Shown: positions 17,165 through 27,618, counted from the stretch's first letter. The stretch: DNA of 64,000 nucleotides from Pseudomonas lini (GCF_030812475.1 NZ_JAUSSR010000002.1:434001-498000); one strand, 5' to 3'. A program made the numbers and translations. Notes: generated by a model not told the origin, from the letters alone.

Positions 17165-20100
17165 GGCTGTTCGACCACTTCCACGGACCCGGACTTGTGC
17201 CCCCAGCGACGGCCAAGGCGGTCGAAGTACAGGTAAATCACCGGGGTGGTGAACAGCGTCAGTACCTGACTCATCAGCAAGCCACCGACCATCACCAGGC
17301 CCAACGGTTGGCGCAACTCAGCGCCGGATCCGGTGGCCAGCATCAACGGCACCGCGCCAAACAGCGCCGCGAGTGTCGTCATCAGGATCGGCCGGAAGCG
17401 CAGCAGTGCCGCCTGATAGATCGCCGTTTCCGGGTCCAGGCCCTGGTTGCGTTCAGCGTCGAGGGCGAAGTCGATCATCATGATCGCGTTCTTTTTCACG
17501 ATACCGATCAGCAGGATGATGCCGATGATCGCGATCATCCCCAGGTCGTTGCCGCTCAACAGCAGCGCGAGCAAGGCGCCGACCGCCGCCGAGGGCAAGG
17601 TCGAGAGGATGGTGATCGGGTGGATATAGCTCTCGTACAGCACGCCGAGCACGATGTACATGGTCACCACCGCCGCCAGGATCAGCAGCAAGGTGCTCGA
17701 CAGCGAGGCCTGGAATGCCTCGGCCGCGCCCTGGAACCGGGTCTGCACGCCGATCGGCATGCCGATGTCCTGTTGCACCTGTTCGATGATGTCCACCGCA
17801 TGCCCCAGCGCCACGCCGGGTGCCAGGTTGAACGACATCATCACCGCCGGGAACTGGCCGATGTGGGTGATCGCCAGTTGCGCCTGGCGCTCTTCGAGTC
17901 GCGCCAGGCTGGACAGGCGCACTTGCCCGCCATCGGTGGTCTTGACGTGAATCTGATTCAGCGCGTCCGGGCCGATCTTCTCGCCGGCCTGTGATTGCAG
18001 GACCACGCGGTACTGGCTGGCCTGGGTGTAGATGGTGGAAATCTGCCGCTGGCCAAAGGCGTCGTACAGCGCATCGGTGATGTTCGACACGGATACCCCT
18101 ACCCGCGACGCCGCGTCACGATCGATCACCAGGTAGACCTGCAAGCCTTTGTCCTGCAAGTCGCTGGCGACGTCGGTCAACTCCGGCCGACCGGCCAGGG
18201 CCTCCACCAGACGGCCGCTCCACAGGCTGAGCAACTCGGAATCGGGCGATGACATGCTGAATTGGTACTGGGTGCGACTGACCCGGTCTTCGATGGTCAA
18301 GTCCTGCACCGGCTGCATGAACAGGCGGATGCCGGTCAGCTTGTCCAGCTCGGGTTGCAGGCGCGCAATCACTTCGGTCGCGCTCAGGTCACGGTTGCTG
18401 TGGGACTTGAGGTTGATCAGCAATCGGCCGCTGTTGAGCGTCGAGTTATCGCCGTCGACCCCGATGTAGGACGACAGGCTTTCCACCGCCGGGTCGGCAA
18501 GAATCACCTTGGCCAGTTCCTGTTGCCGCTCACTCATGGCTGCAAAGGAAATCGACTGCGGCGCCTCGGAAATGCCCTGGATCACCCCGGTGTCCTGCAC
18601 CGGAAAGAAGCCCTTGGGCACCACCATGTACAGGAACACGGTCAGCGCCAGGGTGCCGATGGCCACCAGCAACGTCAGCGGTTGGTGCTTGAGAACCCAC
18701 TTTAACTTGCGACCGTAAGCCGCGATCATCCAATCAATTATCGCGCCGCTGGCCCGGTAGAAACGGCCCTGTTCTTCCTCCTTTGGTTCACGCTTGAGCA
18801 ACCGCGCGCACATCATCGGCGTCAAGGTCAGGGACACCACCAGCGAGATCAGGATGGCCACCGCCAGGGTGATCGCAAACTCGCGGAACAGGCGCCCCAC
18901 TACGTCCGCCATGAACAACAGCGGAATCAGCACCGCGATCAGCGACAGGGTCAGGGACACCAGGGTGAAACCGATCTGCTTGGCGCCCTTGAGCGCCGCG
19001 TTCAGCGGGCTGTCGCCCTCTTCGATGTAGCGGGAAATGTTCTCCAGCATCACGATCGCATCGTCCACCACGAAACCGGTGGCGATGGTCAGGGCCATCA
19101 GGGTCAGGTTGTTGACAGAGAAACCGGCGAGGTACATCACCCCGAAGGTACCGATCAGCGACAGCGGCACGGCCACCGACGGAATGATCGTGGCACTGGC
19201 GCGGCGCAGGAACAGGAAGGTCACCATCACCACCAGGGCAATGGCGATCAGCAATTCGTGCTGCACGTCGGTGACGGAGGCGCGGATGGTCTGGGTGCGG
19301 TCGGTGAGCACCACCACATCGAGACCGGCCGGCAAGTTGTCGGTGATGCTGGGCAGCAAGGCCTTGATCCGGTCGACCACTTCGATGACGTTGGCGCCGG
19401 GCTGGCGCTGGATGTTCAGCAAGACCGCCTGGTTTTCATTGGCCCAGGCCGCCAGTCGCTCGTTCTCGGCGCCGTCGACGATCTCTGCCACGTCCTTGAG
19501 CCGCAGCGGTGCGCCGTTGGCGTAAGCCAGGATCAGGTTGGCGTAATCCTTGGGCGAGGTCAGCTGGTCGTTGGCATCGAGCATCGACACCCGGGTCGGG
19601 CCGTCGAAGTTACCCTTGGGCTGGTTGACGTTGGAGGCGCCGATCAGGGTCCGCACGTCGGACAGGTTCAGGCCGTTGGCCGCCAGGGCCTCTGGGTTGA
19701 CCTTGATCCGTACCGCCTGACGCTGGCCACCGGCGATGCTGACCATGCCGACGCCGCTGATCTGGGCGATCTTCTGCGCCATGCGGGTGTCGACCAGATC
19801 GTTGAGCTTGGGCAACAACATGGTCTTAGAGGTGATGGCCAGGGTCAACACCGGGGTGTCCGCCGGGTTGACCTTGTTGTACACCGGTGGCGCCGGCAAG
19901 TCCTTGGGCAGCAGATTGGTCGCGGCGTTGATCGCCGCCTGGACCTGCTGTTCGGCGACGTCCATGTTGATGTCGAGACTGAAGCGCAGGGTCAGCACCG
20001 AGGCGCCGCCGGAACTGGTCGAGGCCATCTGGGTCAGGCCGGGCATCTGCCCGAACTGACGCTCCAGTGGTGCGGTCACGGCGCTGGTCATCACATCCGG

Positions 20101-20265
20101 GCTGGCGCCGGGGTACAGCGTCATGACGCGAATGGTCGGGTAATCCACCTGGGGCAAGGCCGATACCGGCAGCAACCGATAAGCGATCACGCCCGCCAGG
20201 ATAATGGCCAGCATGCTCAGGGTCGTGGCGACCGGGCGAAGGATGAACAGCCGCGAGATGTTCAT
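17161..20265 (-). CDS. muxB: RND efflux inner-membrane transporter, first subunit (MuxB/MdtB-like)
   Basis: A 1034-residue HAE1-type RND protein, paralogous to the next gene. It starts [20 protein letters not shown], has TM4 with [19 protein letters not shown] carrying the Asp pair, and ends [16 protein letters not shown]. It is preceded by the membrane fusion protein and followed by its partner pump, each with a four-base ATGA-type overlap. Two divergent RND subunits in one operon suggest a mixed trimer, as shown for MdtBC in E. coli. No key residue appears to be missing. Confidence 0.93.
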   Translation of the reverse strand: MNISRLFILRPVATTLSMLAIILAGVIAYRLLPVSALPQVDYPTIRVMTLYPGASPDVMTSAVTAPLERQFGQMPGLTQMASTSSGGASVLTLRFSLDINMDVAEQQVQAAINAATNLLPKDLPAPPVYNKVNPADTPVLTLAITSKTMLLPKLNDLVDTRMAQKIAQISGVGMVSIAGGQRQAVRIKVNPEALAANGLNLSDVRTLIGASNVNQPKGNFDGPTRVSMLDANDQLTSPKDYANLILAYANGAPLRLKDVAEIVDGAENERLAAWANENQAVLLNIQRQPGANVIEVVDRIKALLPSITDNLPAGLDVVVLTDRTQTIRASVTDVQHELLIAIALVVMVTFLFLRRASATIIPSVAVPLSLIGTFGVMYLAGFSVNNLTLMALTIATGFVVDDAIVMLENISRYIEEGDSPLNAALKGAKQIGFTLVSLTLSLIAVLIPLLFMADVVGRLFREFAITLAVAILISLVVSLTLTPMMCARLLKREPKEEEQGRFYRASGAIIDWMIAAYGRKLKWVLKHQPLTLLVAIGTLALTVFLYMVVPKGFFPVQDTGVIQGISEAPQSISFAAMSERQQELAKVILADPAVESLSSYIGVDGDNSTLNSGRLLINLKSHSNRDLSATEVIARLQPELDKLTGIRLFMQPVQDLTIEDRVSRTQYQFSMSSPDSELLSLWSGRLVEALAGRPELTDVASDLQDKGLQVYLVIDRDAASRVGVSVSNITDALYDAFGQRQISTIYTQASQYRVVLQSQAGEKIGPDALNQIHVKTTDGGQVRLSSLARLEERQAQLAITHIGQFPAVMMSFNLAPGVALGHAVDIIEQVQQDIGMPIGVQTRFQGAAEAFQASLSSTLLLILAAVVTMYIVLGVLYESYIHPITILSTLPSAAVGALLALLLSGNDLGMIAIIGIILLIGIVKKNAIMMIDFALDAERNQGLDPETAIYQAALLRFRPILMTTLAALFGAVPLMLATGSGAELRQPLGLVMVGGLLMSQVLTLFTTPVIYLYFDRLGRRWGHKSGSVEVVEQP

Positions 20266-21578
20266 GCGCCGCCCTTTTTCGCCTTGTCGGTGACGGTCGT
20301 GTCAGGCGCGGTGGCGGCCGACTTGCCTTGCAGATGCTCGGTGGGGGTGGTCGGCACATCCTTGCTGTCGTTGACCACTTCCACTTCACTGCCCTCTTTC
20401 AGGCGGTCGGTGCCTTCCAGCACCACTCGATCACCGGCGGCCAGGCCCTCGGTGATGACGGTGTTGTCGCCATCGCTGGAGCCCACTTTCAACTGACGGA
20501 TCGTGACCTTCTTGTCGCCTTCCATCGCGTAGACGAAGGTGCCGTTGGTGCCGAACTGGATCGCCGCCGAGGGCACCAGCACGACGTTCTTGAGCGTGTC
20601 GGCCAGCAGGTGGACGTTGACGAACTGATTGGGGAACAACGCCTGGTCACGGTTCTCGTAGCGCGCCTTGAATTTCAAGGTGCCGGTAGTGACGTCGATC
20701 TGGTTGTCCAGGCTCTGTAACACGCCGGTGGCCTGCAACTTGGTATCGCCACGGTCCCAGGCTTCGGCGGGCAGTTTGGCGCCGGTGCGATAGCGGGCCA
20801 GTACCACGTCAAGGCTGTTTTCCGGCAGGGTAAAGGCCACGCTGATCGGTTGGGTCTGGGTGATGATGGCCAGCGCCGTGGTGTCATTGGCGGCGACGAG
20901 GTTGCCGACGTCCAGCTGACGCAGGCCCACGCGGCCGGTGATCGGGGCGCGGATCCGGGTGAATTCGAGATTGAGCCTGGCGTCGTTGACCGCCGCCTGG
21001 TTGGTCTTGACCGTGCCCTGATACTGGCCCACCAGCGCTTCGGCGGTGTCCAGGGTCTGCTTGGCGATACTGTCCTCGCGATACAAGCCGCGGTAACGTT
21101 CGACGTCGACCTGGGCGTTCTTCAGTTGCGCCTGGTTCTGCAGCAAGGTGCCTTCAGCCTGGAGCAAGGCGTTCTGGTAGGGACGCGGATCGATCTCGGC
21201 CAGCAGATCGCCCGCCTTGACCATCTGCCCTTCTTCGAACGCAATCTTGATCAGTTCGCCGCCGACCCGGCTGCGCACATTGATGGTGTTCTGCGCCGTC
21301 ACGGTGCCCAACGCCTTGTAGTACAGCGGGAAGTCGCCCTTCACCGCCGGCGCCACCCGCACCGGCACCGGGCCGGCCGCGCCACCGAAGCCCGGACGCA
21401 TGCCCCCCGATCGACCGGTCTGCCCGGACACGGCTTTTTGCCCCGTGCCTTCTTTTGGCGCATCACCGCCAGGCCAGAATTTCCAGCACAGGACGGCGAT
21501 GACCAACAGCACAAGCAGGCCGAACAGCCAGCGACGAGGACTACGGGAAGCAGAGGATTGCATTGAATGATCAACCAT
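20262..21578 (-). CDS. muxA: RND efflux periplasmic membrane-fusion protein (MuxA/MdtA-like)
   Basis: A 438-residue adaptor linking the RND pump to the outer-membrane duct. One N-terminal membrane anchor ([20 protein letters not shown]) is followed by a Gly/Pro linker, a lipoyl half-motif ([20 protein letters not shown]), an alpha-hairpin with the [20 protein letters not shown] block, a beta-barrel domain and a charged C-terminal tail. It is the first gene of the operon. An alternative start 15 bases downstream (MQSSASRS) is equally plausible because neither has a strong ribosome binding site. tpx, on the same strand, lies upstream across a terminator. Confidence 0.92.
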   Translation of the reverse strand: MVDHSMQSSASRSPRRWLFGLLVLLVIAVLCWKFWPGGDAPKEGTGQKAVSGQTGRSGGMRPGFGGAAGPVPVRVAPAVKGDFPLYYKALGTVTAQNTINVRSRVGGELIKIAFEEGQMVKAGDLLAEIDPRPYQNALLQAEGTLLQNQAQLKNAQVDVERYRGLYREDSIAKQTLDTAEALVGQYQGTVKTNQAAVNDARLNLEFTRIRAPITGRVGLRQLDVGNLVAANDTTALAIITQTQPISVAFTLPENSLDVVLARYRTGAKLPAEAWDRGDTKLQATGVLQSLDNQIDVTTGTLKFKARYENRDQALFPNQFVNVHLLADTLKNVVLVPSAAIQFGTNGTFVYAMEGDKKVTIRQLKVGSSDGDNTVITEGLAAGDRVVLEGTDRLKEGSEVEVVNDSKDVPTTPTEHLQGKSAATAPDTTVTDKAKKGGA

Positions 21579-21711
21579 TGGGCGCGTGGGCTTTTTCTAC
21601 GGGAGGCTGAACGATAAGCACTGGAGGACGTTTAGCAAAGCGCCTTTACCGGCAATTTACCTTTGGCTTACGTATCAGGAGGTTTGTCCAAGACACTGAA
21701 ACACAAATGAA

Positions 21712-21737
21712 AACGGCCTGGACAGGGCCAGGCCGTT
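21712..21737 (-). terminator. Rho-independent terminator after tpx
   Basis: AACGGCCTG pairs with CAGGCCGTT around an 8-base loop. In the minus-strand direction the stem is followed by TTTTCATTT. It separates tpx from the efflux operon. Confidence 0.85.
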
Positions 21738-21756
21738 AACAATTGTAATGCTTTAC

Positions 21757-22257
21757 TTATTTCAGAACCGCAAGGGCCGCGTCGTAGTTCGGTTCCTGAG
21801 CGATTTCCTTGACCAGTTCGCTGTACAGAACATTGTCGTTTTCGTCCAGGACCACGACGGCACGGGCAGTCAGGCCTTTGAGCGGACCGTCAGCAATCGC
21901 CACGCCGTAGTTCTGGATGAACTCGGCACCGCGCAGGGTCGACAGGTTCTGTACGTTGTCCAGGCCTTCGGCGCCGCAGAAACGGGCCTGGGCGAATGGC
22001 AGGTCAGCGGAGATGCACAGCACCACGGTGTTGGCGATGTCGTTGGCCTGGGCGTTGAACTTGCGGACCGAAGTGGCGCAGGTCGGGGTGTCGACGCTCG
22101 GGAAGATGTTCAACACTTTACGCTTGCCGGCGAAGTCTGCCAGGGTTTTGTCGGACAGATTGCCCGCCACCAGGGAAAAGGCTGGCGCCTTGGAACCGGC
22201 TTGTGGCAGTTCGCCATTGACTTGAACCGGGTTGCCTTTAAGAGTGACTTGAGCCAT
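21757..22257 (-). CDS. tpx: Thiol peroxidase (atypical 2-Cys peroxiredoxin)
   Basis: A 166-residue peroxidase that reduces hydrogen peroxide and alkyl peroxides using thioredoxin. The peroxidatic Cys60 lies in [11 protein letters not shown] and the resolving Cys94 in ARFCGAEGL, the spacing of E. coli Tpx (61/95). The start at 22257 ([10 protein letters not shown]) is preceded by AGAAGGA; a 30-residue upstream extension in frame has no family support. It is followed by a strong terminator and then the mux operon. As I recall, tpx is also close to the mux operon in P. aeruginosa. Confidence 0.96.
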   Translation of the reverse strand: MAQVTLKGNPVQVNGELPQAGSKAPAFSLVAGNLSDKTLADFAGKRKVLNIFPSVDTPTCATSVRKFNAQANDIANTVVLCISADLPFAQARFCGAEGLDNVQNLSTLRGAEFIQNYGVAIADGPLKGLTARAVVVLDENDNVLYSELVKEIAQEPNYDAALAVLK

Positions 22258-22521
22258 GAACGTAGTCCTTCTGATCGTTGATGTGGAGATTTTTGACGAG
22301 GTCGAAGTTAACCATGAAATGATCTGGCGACCTATGCCCGGATACAAATTGTCATTCAGTAAGCCGCAAAACTGGATACAAAAACCCGCGATTCATCCGG
22401 CGCCTACAGGAAGCCTGGGTGTCAGGACAAGTTGCAGTGATCTTTCGTGCGCAGCGTTGTCGATTAGGGACAGCGTCATTCGACTAGCACTGAGTCACTC
22501 ACATCCAGCGGAGACAAGACC

Positions 22522-22947
22522 ATGCGATTCATGATTTTTGTGAAAGCCAGCCCGGATTCCGAAGCCGGCATCCTGCCCAGCGAAGAACTGATGACCGCCA
22601 TGGGCAACTTCAACGAGGAACTGGTCAAGGCCGGCGTCCTCATCGACTGCGACGGGCTGCAGCCCAGCAGCAAGGGTGCCCGAGTGCGTTTCTCGGGAGA
22701 CCAGCGCACGGTCATCGACGGCCCGTTCGCCGAAACCAGGGAATTGATCGCCGGCTATTGGTTATGGCAGGTGAAGTCGAAACAGGAAGCGATCGACTGG
22801 GTCAAGCGCTGCCCCAACCCGATGCCGGGCACCGACGCCGAAATCGAGATTCGCCAGGTGTATGAGGCCGAGGATTTCGGTGACGAATTCACCTCGAAAC
22901 TGCGCGAGCAGGAAGAACGCCTGCGCGAGCAGATGAAGAAGCCCTGA
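22522..22947 (+). CDS. YciI/DGPF-domain protein
   Basis: A 141-residue cytoplasmic protein with a ferredoxin-like YCII fold: RFMIFVKASPDSEAG at the N-terminus, the diagnostic DGPF in VIDGPFAETRELIAGYWLW, and a charged C-terminal helix ending REQMKKP. Related proteins sit beside sigma-70 factors or have unassigned enzymatic roles; no sigma factor is adjacent here. The start is preceded by CGGAGACAAGACC. It is convergent with the bacteriocin locus. Confidence 0.88.
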   Translation: MRFMIFVKASPDSEAGILPSEELMTAMGNFNEELVKAGVLIDCDGLQPSSKGARVRFSGDQRTVIDGPFAETRELIAGYWLWQVKSKQEAIDWVKRCPNPMPGTDAEIEIRQVYEAEDFGDEFTSKLREQEERLREQMKKP

Positions 22948-23056
22948 CTCAGTGAGCCTGAATGGGTGCTGAACGGTAGCGCGATCATGCCCGGAGCTTT
23001 GCCGTTGGCGATGGACGTGATCGAACGCTTCGTACTGCACCGGTTTAACCGGATGC

Positions 23057-24553
23057 TCACCGTCGACTTGTGAATATGACGTACAGCGGGTCAAGCTCTG
23101 ATTCGGAGGGAAAGACGACGATATAATCGTCGATCCGCAGGTCTTTCCCTTCGCCCGCAAGAGGCTCGAGGGTGGGCACTGGCGAGGATTGAACAAACCC
23201 CAGGCGAGGCGATACCGTTGGTGCTGCGGGAACACTTCTTTCGAGGGGGGCCGGATCAGACCAGCGAACGATGATCGGTGCGGTGCCGTCAGCGGTGAAA
23301 CTGTAAGTGTTGAGTTGCTCGTCATAATGCGCCAATCTGACCCTTACCCGGGAGGTCGGAGGTTTTAGCGGCGACGGCGTAATGTAAACCTGTTCCAGCT
23401 CCTTGATCTCGCGCAACCCCTTGAACATCGTTCCGGGTTTACTGGGTACGACAGCGGTGCCCATTCTGAAAAGAACATCGACCTCGCCCCCGTCTGCCGC
23501 CAGCGCCTGCCAATCCTGCCCCTCCAGCGGCTGCAACTCGAATAAGGGAACGCTGAGGCCAAAAATCTTAGTCTCCGCGCGGCTGGAAAATTCGAATTTA
23601 AGTACACCTGCGCATTGGTTCTCATCACTCAGCTCGCCTGACGTATTGCGCCAGGTAAATTCTGCGACAGCCGAACGAATGGCTTTTTGCAGGTCAACCT
23701 GTTGAGAAAACAGCAGCATCGATGGCGCTCGATCCAGCAGAATGTCGGGGCGTTTATTGGCAACGAGCAGTGACGCAGTCGTCAAGTGAGTGGTTTGCGC
23801 CGACACGGCGCCGACCTGGGTACGAGAACGAATCAATTGCTCCTGCGCCTCCTGCAATAATGCTTCGGCCTGGTCATGAAGCGCACGATGCCGCGGAGCA
23901 ATGGTGACCGATAGCGCAATGTAACGGTCGTGTATGGCATTGATCTGTTGTGCGATGCCCTGCCACTGCGCTTGCTCTGGCCGCACATAATCCAGGTTCC
24001 TCTGAGCACTTTTTTTGGCGAATTCAATGCTAGTTTTATGGAATTCGAACTTGCTGACGGCTTTCAAGGTTTCGTGCTGAGCAAGCTCCAGGGCACGTAT
24101 GCTCGCCTCCTGCTCAGCGATAGCCAACGGAGCGCTCTGTTGACTTTGCGAATGCTGGATACCCCGCTCAAAAACGCCGAATGCCATTTCCACGGCTTGT
24201 TCTGAACTGGCCACGTTCGCGGCAATTTCTTCCACCTCCATCAGGCTGCGGGCGACAGGGCTCGCCGGTAACGATGGACGCGGGGCGGAGTCAGCCTCGT
24301 TCTGGAATGCAGCAAGGCCTTGCTGTTCATGCCAGTTTCTGACGTTATGCACGACCAGCTCCGAGCTGTTCGAAAAAAATCTGTTGTCGGCGTAAAACAG
24401 CAAGTCTGCGCCTAGGGGATGACCGACGATCCGGTCAAAATGATTGATGAGTCGGTCATGATCCTGCTTGGGTAAATCGACAGCCCAGATTCTGTCGACC
24501 AACGCCTGAAACTCTGACGCGGTGTATTCCTTGAGTGTTGTTTTAAGTTCCAT
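23057..24553 (-). CDS. Fusion of a colicin/pyocin immunity-like domain to an S-type pyocin domain, without nuclease
   Basis: A 498-residue protein with an unusual order. Residues 1-83 resemble DNase-colicin immunity proteins: MELKTTLKEYTASEFQALVD, then HPLGADLLFYADN, with D50, F53 and Y54 at the positions of the Im9 hot-spot D51/Y54/Y55. Residues 85-270 are helical, Gln/Glu/Ala-rich and probably coiled coil. Residues 275-498 match the pyocin-S middle domain, ending DLRIDDYIVVFPSESELDPL and YVIFTSRR. The same ending (DLRIQDCIVCVPG) closes the pyocin-S domain of the neighbouring bacteriocin. No HNH or other toxin domain follows. The start at 24553 has AAGGAAG. It is third in the locus, 89 bases after the immunity gene. 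Function unknown; a decoy, a second immunity layer or an export/import partner is possible. Confidence 0.8.
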   Translation of the reverse strand: MELKTTLKEYTASEFQALVDRIWAVDLPKQDHDRLINHFDRIVGHPLGADLLFYADNRFFSNSSELVVHNVRNWHEQQGLAAFQNEADSAPRPSLPASPVARSLMEVEEIAANVASSEQAVEMAFGVFERGIQHSQSQQSAPLAIAEQEASIRALELAQHETLKAVSKFEFHKTSIEFAKKSAQRNLDYVRPEQAQWQGIAQQINAIHDRYIALSVTIAPRHRALHDQAEALLQEAQEQLIRSRTQVGAVSAQTTHLTTASLLVANKRPDILLDRAPSMLLFSQQVDLQKAIRSAVAEFTWRNTSGELSDENQCAGVLKFEFSSRAETKIFGLSVPLFELQPLEGQDWQALAADGGEVDVLFRMGTAVVPSKPGTMFKGLREIKELEQVYITPSPLKPPTSRVRVRLAHYDEQLNTYSFTADGTAPIIVRWSDPAPLERSVPAAPTVSPRLGFVQSSPVPTLEPLAGEGKDLRIDDYIVVFPSESELDPLYVIFTSRR

Positions 24554-24642
24554 CTTTGGTGCTTCCTTGTTCGCTTGGGCAAGACAGCCGAAGAAGCTGA
24601 TATCCACGGGCAGATGCCAGCTACAGATTGTCAATACGCGAG

Positions 24643-24918
24643 CTACTCCGGCTTGAAACCAGATTTGTTATTGGCTGCGCGCCATTCTTTGACTTCTTTC
24701 AAGATTCCTTCCGGACTGTCTTCCTGGCCTTCCTTAGGATAGAAGATGACGTCTGAACGGTCGGGGTGCTCTGTGACGAGTTCAAAGTGCGTAAGAAGTC
24801 GGTCTAAATATACCTCCAGCGCTCTGCCGTGCAATCCATCGGGATAATCGCGAAATTTTCGCAGAAACGACAAAAACTCAGCTTCGGTGTAGTCTTCTAA
24901 TTTCTCTTTAAAGATCAT
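24643..24918 (-). CDS. DNase bacteriocin immunity protein (Im9-like)
   Basis: A 91-residue acidic protein of the colicin E-type immunity family. The four-helix bundle is easily aligned to Im9: KLEDYTEAEFLSFLRKF, then HPDRSDVIFYPKEGQEDSPE and KEVKEWRAANNKSGFKPE. Hot-spot residues D56, F59 and Y60 correspond to Im9 D51, Y54 and Y55. It should bind the active C-terminal DNase of the pyocin and protect the producer. The start overlaps the pyocin stop by 11 bases, so the two are translationally coupled. Confidence 0.95.
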   Translation of the reverse strand: MIFKEKLEDYTEAEFLSFLRKFRDYPDGLHGRALEVYLDRLLTHFELVTEHPDRSDVIFYPKEGQEDSPEGILKEVKEWRAANNKSGFKPE

Positions 24919-27475
24919 GATTTTTTCTTTCCTTATGTAGCTGTATATGACGCCGTGGAGTCATAACCGAAATATTTTCGATTCCATAAACGTCGCCGCC
25001 CATTGCCACTTCCACATCATGATGAAGTTCGAACGTTTTACGCCCGCCGCTTTGGTCGGCGAGCCGAGGGTACGGAGCCAGGCCCTCGCGCATTCTGCGT
25101 AGGTTGTGGTCACTGAACTGCTGACTCAGTCTCGAATCCGCCGCCACAGCCTTCCAAACAGCCTCTCTGAATCGATGGAAATTGGCAAACTCCTTCCCGC
25201 TTAACTGATCAGCAATTTGAGAAGGTATAGGAGCGCCCTCCTTCCGCGCAGCATCCCCTAACCATACCCCTGAAACCGTCTGCCCCACTCCGATTGCTAT
25301 ACCCGGATCGTCCCGCCGATCACGAAACAAAACATCCGGTGAAGGCAGCTCCATATCCCCCGGAAACCCGGGAATTTTCGCACCAATCCCCCCTTCGTCA
25401 ACAGCCGGAAACGTCTCGTTTTCCGGTAGGACCGGGATGGCCGGGTTGCCGGGATTAACCACCGGTACGGTCGGCGCGATGGGCAATGTCGTCGAGCCAA
25501 GATCTTCGCTGCCCGGCGGCACCAAAGGTTTCCAGCTACTGGCGGGTGGGATTGGCCAAGGAACCACTGCAGGTGCGATCCCGAGCCAGCCCTCAGCATT
25601 ATTCGGCGTCTTGATGCTGATGTTGTCGAGGTTGAAAGGATCAGACCAGAACTCCGCCCGTTCCTGATACCGCAATTCGAACTCACGGTTTTCACCGACC
25701 CACGTGCTTTTCGGTGCGTAGGGTGCGAAGCCTTGTTCGATGCGTTTTTTGTTCACCTCATCGAATGCAGAGGCAAGCAGGTGATGCTCTCCGAGCGTTT
25801 GCCACACAGCTTTATCGAAGGCTTCGAACGACTTGAATTCCCGACCTCGAAACTGATCGCCGATCTGAGCGGGAATGGCTGCCCCCTGCGTTGGGGAGGC
25901 CGAACGCCACCAGTCAGTAGTTGCCGGTTGTCCGGTTCCGGTGACGACGCCCGCCCCCATCGGCGGCAAACTGAAGGACAGATAGGTCGGCGGCAGACCG
26001 GGCACGCAAACGATGCAGTCCTGGATGCGTAAATCGACACCTGACGGGATGTCCAGAACCTCGGACGGTGTGACAGCCAACCGAGAGGGGGTCGTCAAGG
26101 CTGACTGTGGCATGGCATCAGGCGCGATCACCAACTGACGGGGCGGCGCCCCTGGGATTGCGGCGGTGTACAGACCGGAGAGTGGATCGAGTACTGCATT
26201 GACGACTGGAACCCGGGAATCAATGTCACCCCCGGTACTGACGGCGATGATCGCAATACCTTCCGGTATGGCAACGGATTTGAGCCGGAACTCCACCTCT
26301 ACCTGGCCGCCTGCGTCAGCGATCGCTTGCAGCTCTTGACGATCGTAAAGCCCCAATGCTTGAGCAGGCACGCCAACAGCGTGGAACAAGCGCCTGCGTT
26401 GTTCCGCAGTCAACTCGCCGTTGCCCAGGGCGGGTGAGTACACCATCGCCGTGACGAAAACCGGACCTGTCCTTGCTGCAATGCGAAGCCCGTCGATTAG
26501 CGTATCGGCGGCCGCCTGAACGGCTTTCTCCAGCGCGGCGGCAACCTCTTGTGCAACCTGTACCGCTTCCTGGGGCAGGATCATCCCGCCCTGGGCAAGC
26601 GCAGTGGCAGGTACGGTCAGCGTGTTGGCCTGCCTGACCCGCTCTATGCGCGCATCTGCATCGGCCTGTTGCTTGAAGCGAATGCGCGCATCCCGTTGTT
26701 CCTTGACCTGCCGATGACGCTCCCAGACGGCTTCTCTTTCTCGCCAGGCGATGGTCTGTTCGGCATGGTGCCTGGACAAGGCAATGGATTTTTCGGAGAG
26801 CGCATTGATTTGTGCCAACAACAAACGCGCCTCATGGGCGGCGTTGTAGGCGTTTTCCCAACTCTGATGACCCTCGCCGAGTGCCTCGCCGAACTGGTCC
26901 AGACGCGACAGGTAATCACTGGCTGAACGATCGAGCGCATTGTGACCATCGAACCCATGGGCCATCGAGTTCTTTGCGTCGAGTTCTGAAGTTTTGCGGG
27001 CGATCAGCCCGTCAATTTCGTTTTTCTCTTTGGTGATGAGATACAGCTGCCAGCGTTCGGCCGAATCGCTGTTAGGCGCGCGTCTAGCCGCCGAAATTTC
27101 GTCTTGAAGCGATGACGCCAGTTGCGAGGCTTTGGCAGCGAAGTTTTGGTCGACACCGGTCCTGACGTTATGATGACGCTGCATCCACGACTCGAGTACT
27201 TGCTGTCGCGCCTGCACTCGGACCTGCTCCTGCGCTTGTGCCGCGGCGGCGGCCTCCTGAACTCGCTGTTGTTCCTGAGCCTGCAAGTACTCTTGTTTGA
27301 CCCGCCTCCTCGCTTCTTTTGTGCTCTGACTGGGGCCGCTGAACGCCCCGGACGCGCCTACGCGGTTACCTCCAGAACCGCCGCCCCCTGAACCGCCACC
27401 GCCCCCCGAAGCCGGCGGGCCGGATCTGATGACTACATCTCCTGTCGACCCATCGTTGAGTGTTTGTCGTGCCAT
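24908..27475 (-). CDS. S-type pyocin with two tandem colicin-E9-like DNase domains, the first catalytically dead
   Basis: An 855-residue bacteriocin. Order: Gly/Ser-rich N-terminus (20-36), long Gln/Ala/Arg coiled coils (about 50-130 and 215-285), pyocin-S translocation domain (about 300-500), DNase-like copy 1 (about 518-632), a Pro-rich linker (635-730), and DNase copy 2 (735-850). Copy 2 has the full HNH set H818-H819, N834, H843, H847, with exactly the colicin E9 spacing (H103/N118/H127/H131). Copy 1 keeps the block FKSFEAFDKAVWQTLGEHHL and N618, but R602-Y603 replace the two His, and A627 and L631 replace the others. AAGGAGAG precedes the ATG. No classical large receptor-binding domain is obvious. 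It should enter related bacteria and cut their DNA. Confidence 0.93.
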   Translation of the reverse strand: MARQTLNDGSTGDVVIRSGPPASGGGGGSGGGGSGGNRVGASGAFSGPSQSTKEARRRVKQEYLQAQEQQRVQEAAAAAQAQEQVRVQARQQVLESWMQRHHNVRTGVDQNFAAKASQLASSLQDEISAARRAPNSDSAERWQLYLITKEKNEIDGLIARKTSELDAKNSMAHGFDGHNALDRSASDYLSRLDQFGEALGEGHQSWENAYNAAHEARLLLAQINALSEKSIALSRHHAEQTIAWREREAVWERHRQVKEQRDARIRFKQQADADARIERVRQANTLTVPATALAQGGMILPQEAVQVAQEVAAALEKAVQAAADTLIDGLRIAARTGPVFVTAMVYSPALGNGELTAEQRRRLFHAVGVPAQALGLYDRQELQAIADAGGQVEVEFRLKSVAIPEGIAIIAVSTGGDIDSRVPVVNAVLDPLSGLYTAAIPGAPPRQLVIAPDAMPQSALTTPSRLAVTPSEVLDIPSGVDLRIQDCIVCVPGLPPTYLSFSLPPMGAGVVTGTGQPATTDWWRSASPTQGAAIPAQIGDQFRGREFKSFEAFDKAVWQTLGEHHLLASAFDEVNKKRIEQGFAPYAPKSTWVGENREFELRYQERAEFWSDPFNLDNISIKTPNNAEGWLGIAPAVVPWPIPPASSWKPLVPPGSEDLGSTTLPIAPTVPVVNPGNPAIPVLPENETFPAVDEGGIGAKIPGFPGDMELPSPDVLFRDRRDDPGIAIGVGQTVSGVWLGDAARKEGAPIPSQIADQLSGKEFANFHRFREAVWKAVAADSRLSQQFSDHNLRRMREGLAPYPRLADQSGGRKTFELHHDVEVAMGGDVYGIENISVMTPRRHIQLHKERKNHDL

Positions 27476-27602
27476 ACAGTCTCTCCTTGTCTGTAGGGCG
27501 CAGCATGTCGATGGCGTAATGGTCTTGTGCGGTACATATATATATGGGGGAATTTATTTAGAGGATCGATGCGTTACCAGCGGTGTCGCTCCAGCTGTTT
27601 AG

Positions 27603-27618
27603 CTGCTAAGTTTTACAG
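27603..27618. promoter_or_regulatory. Candidate LexA box upstream of the pyocin gene
   Basis: CTGCTAAGTTTTACAG (plus strand; CTGTAAAACTTAGCAG on the coding strand) fits CTG-N10-CAG with an AT-rich core. It lies 128 bases before the pyocin start. An AT-rich stretch with ATATATATATG (27535-27546) is closer to the gene. DNase bacteriocins are usually SOS-linked. No PrtN P-box (ATTGnnGT repeats) was found. Confidence 0.4.
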
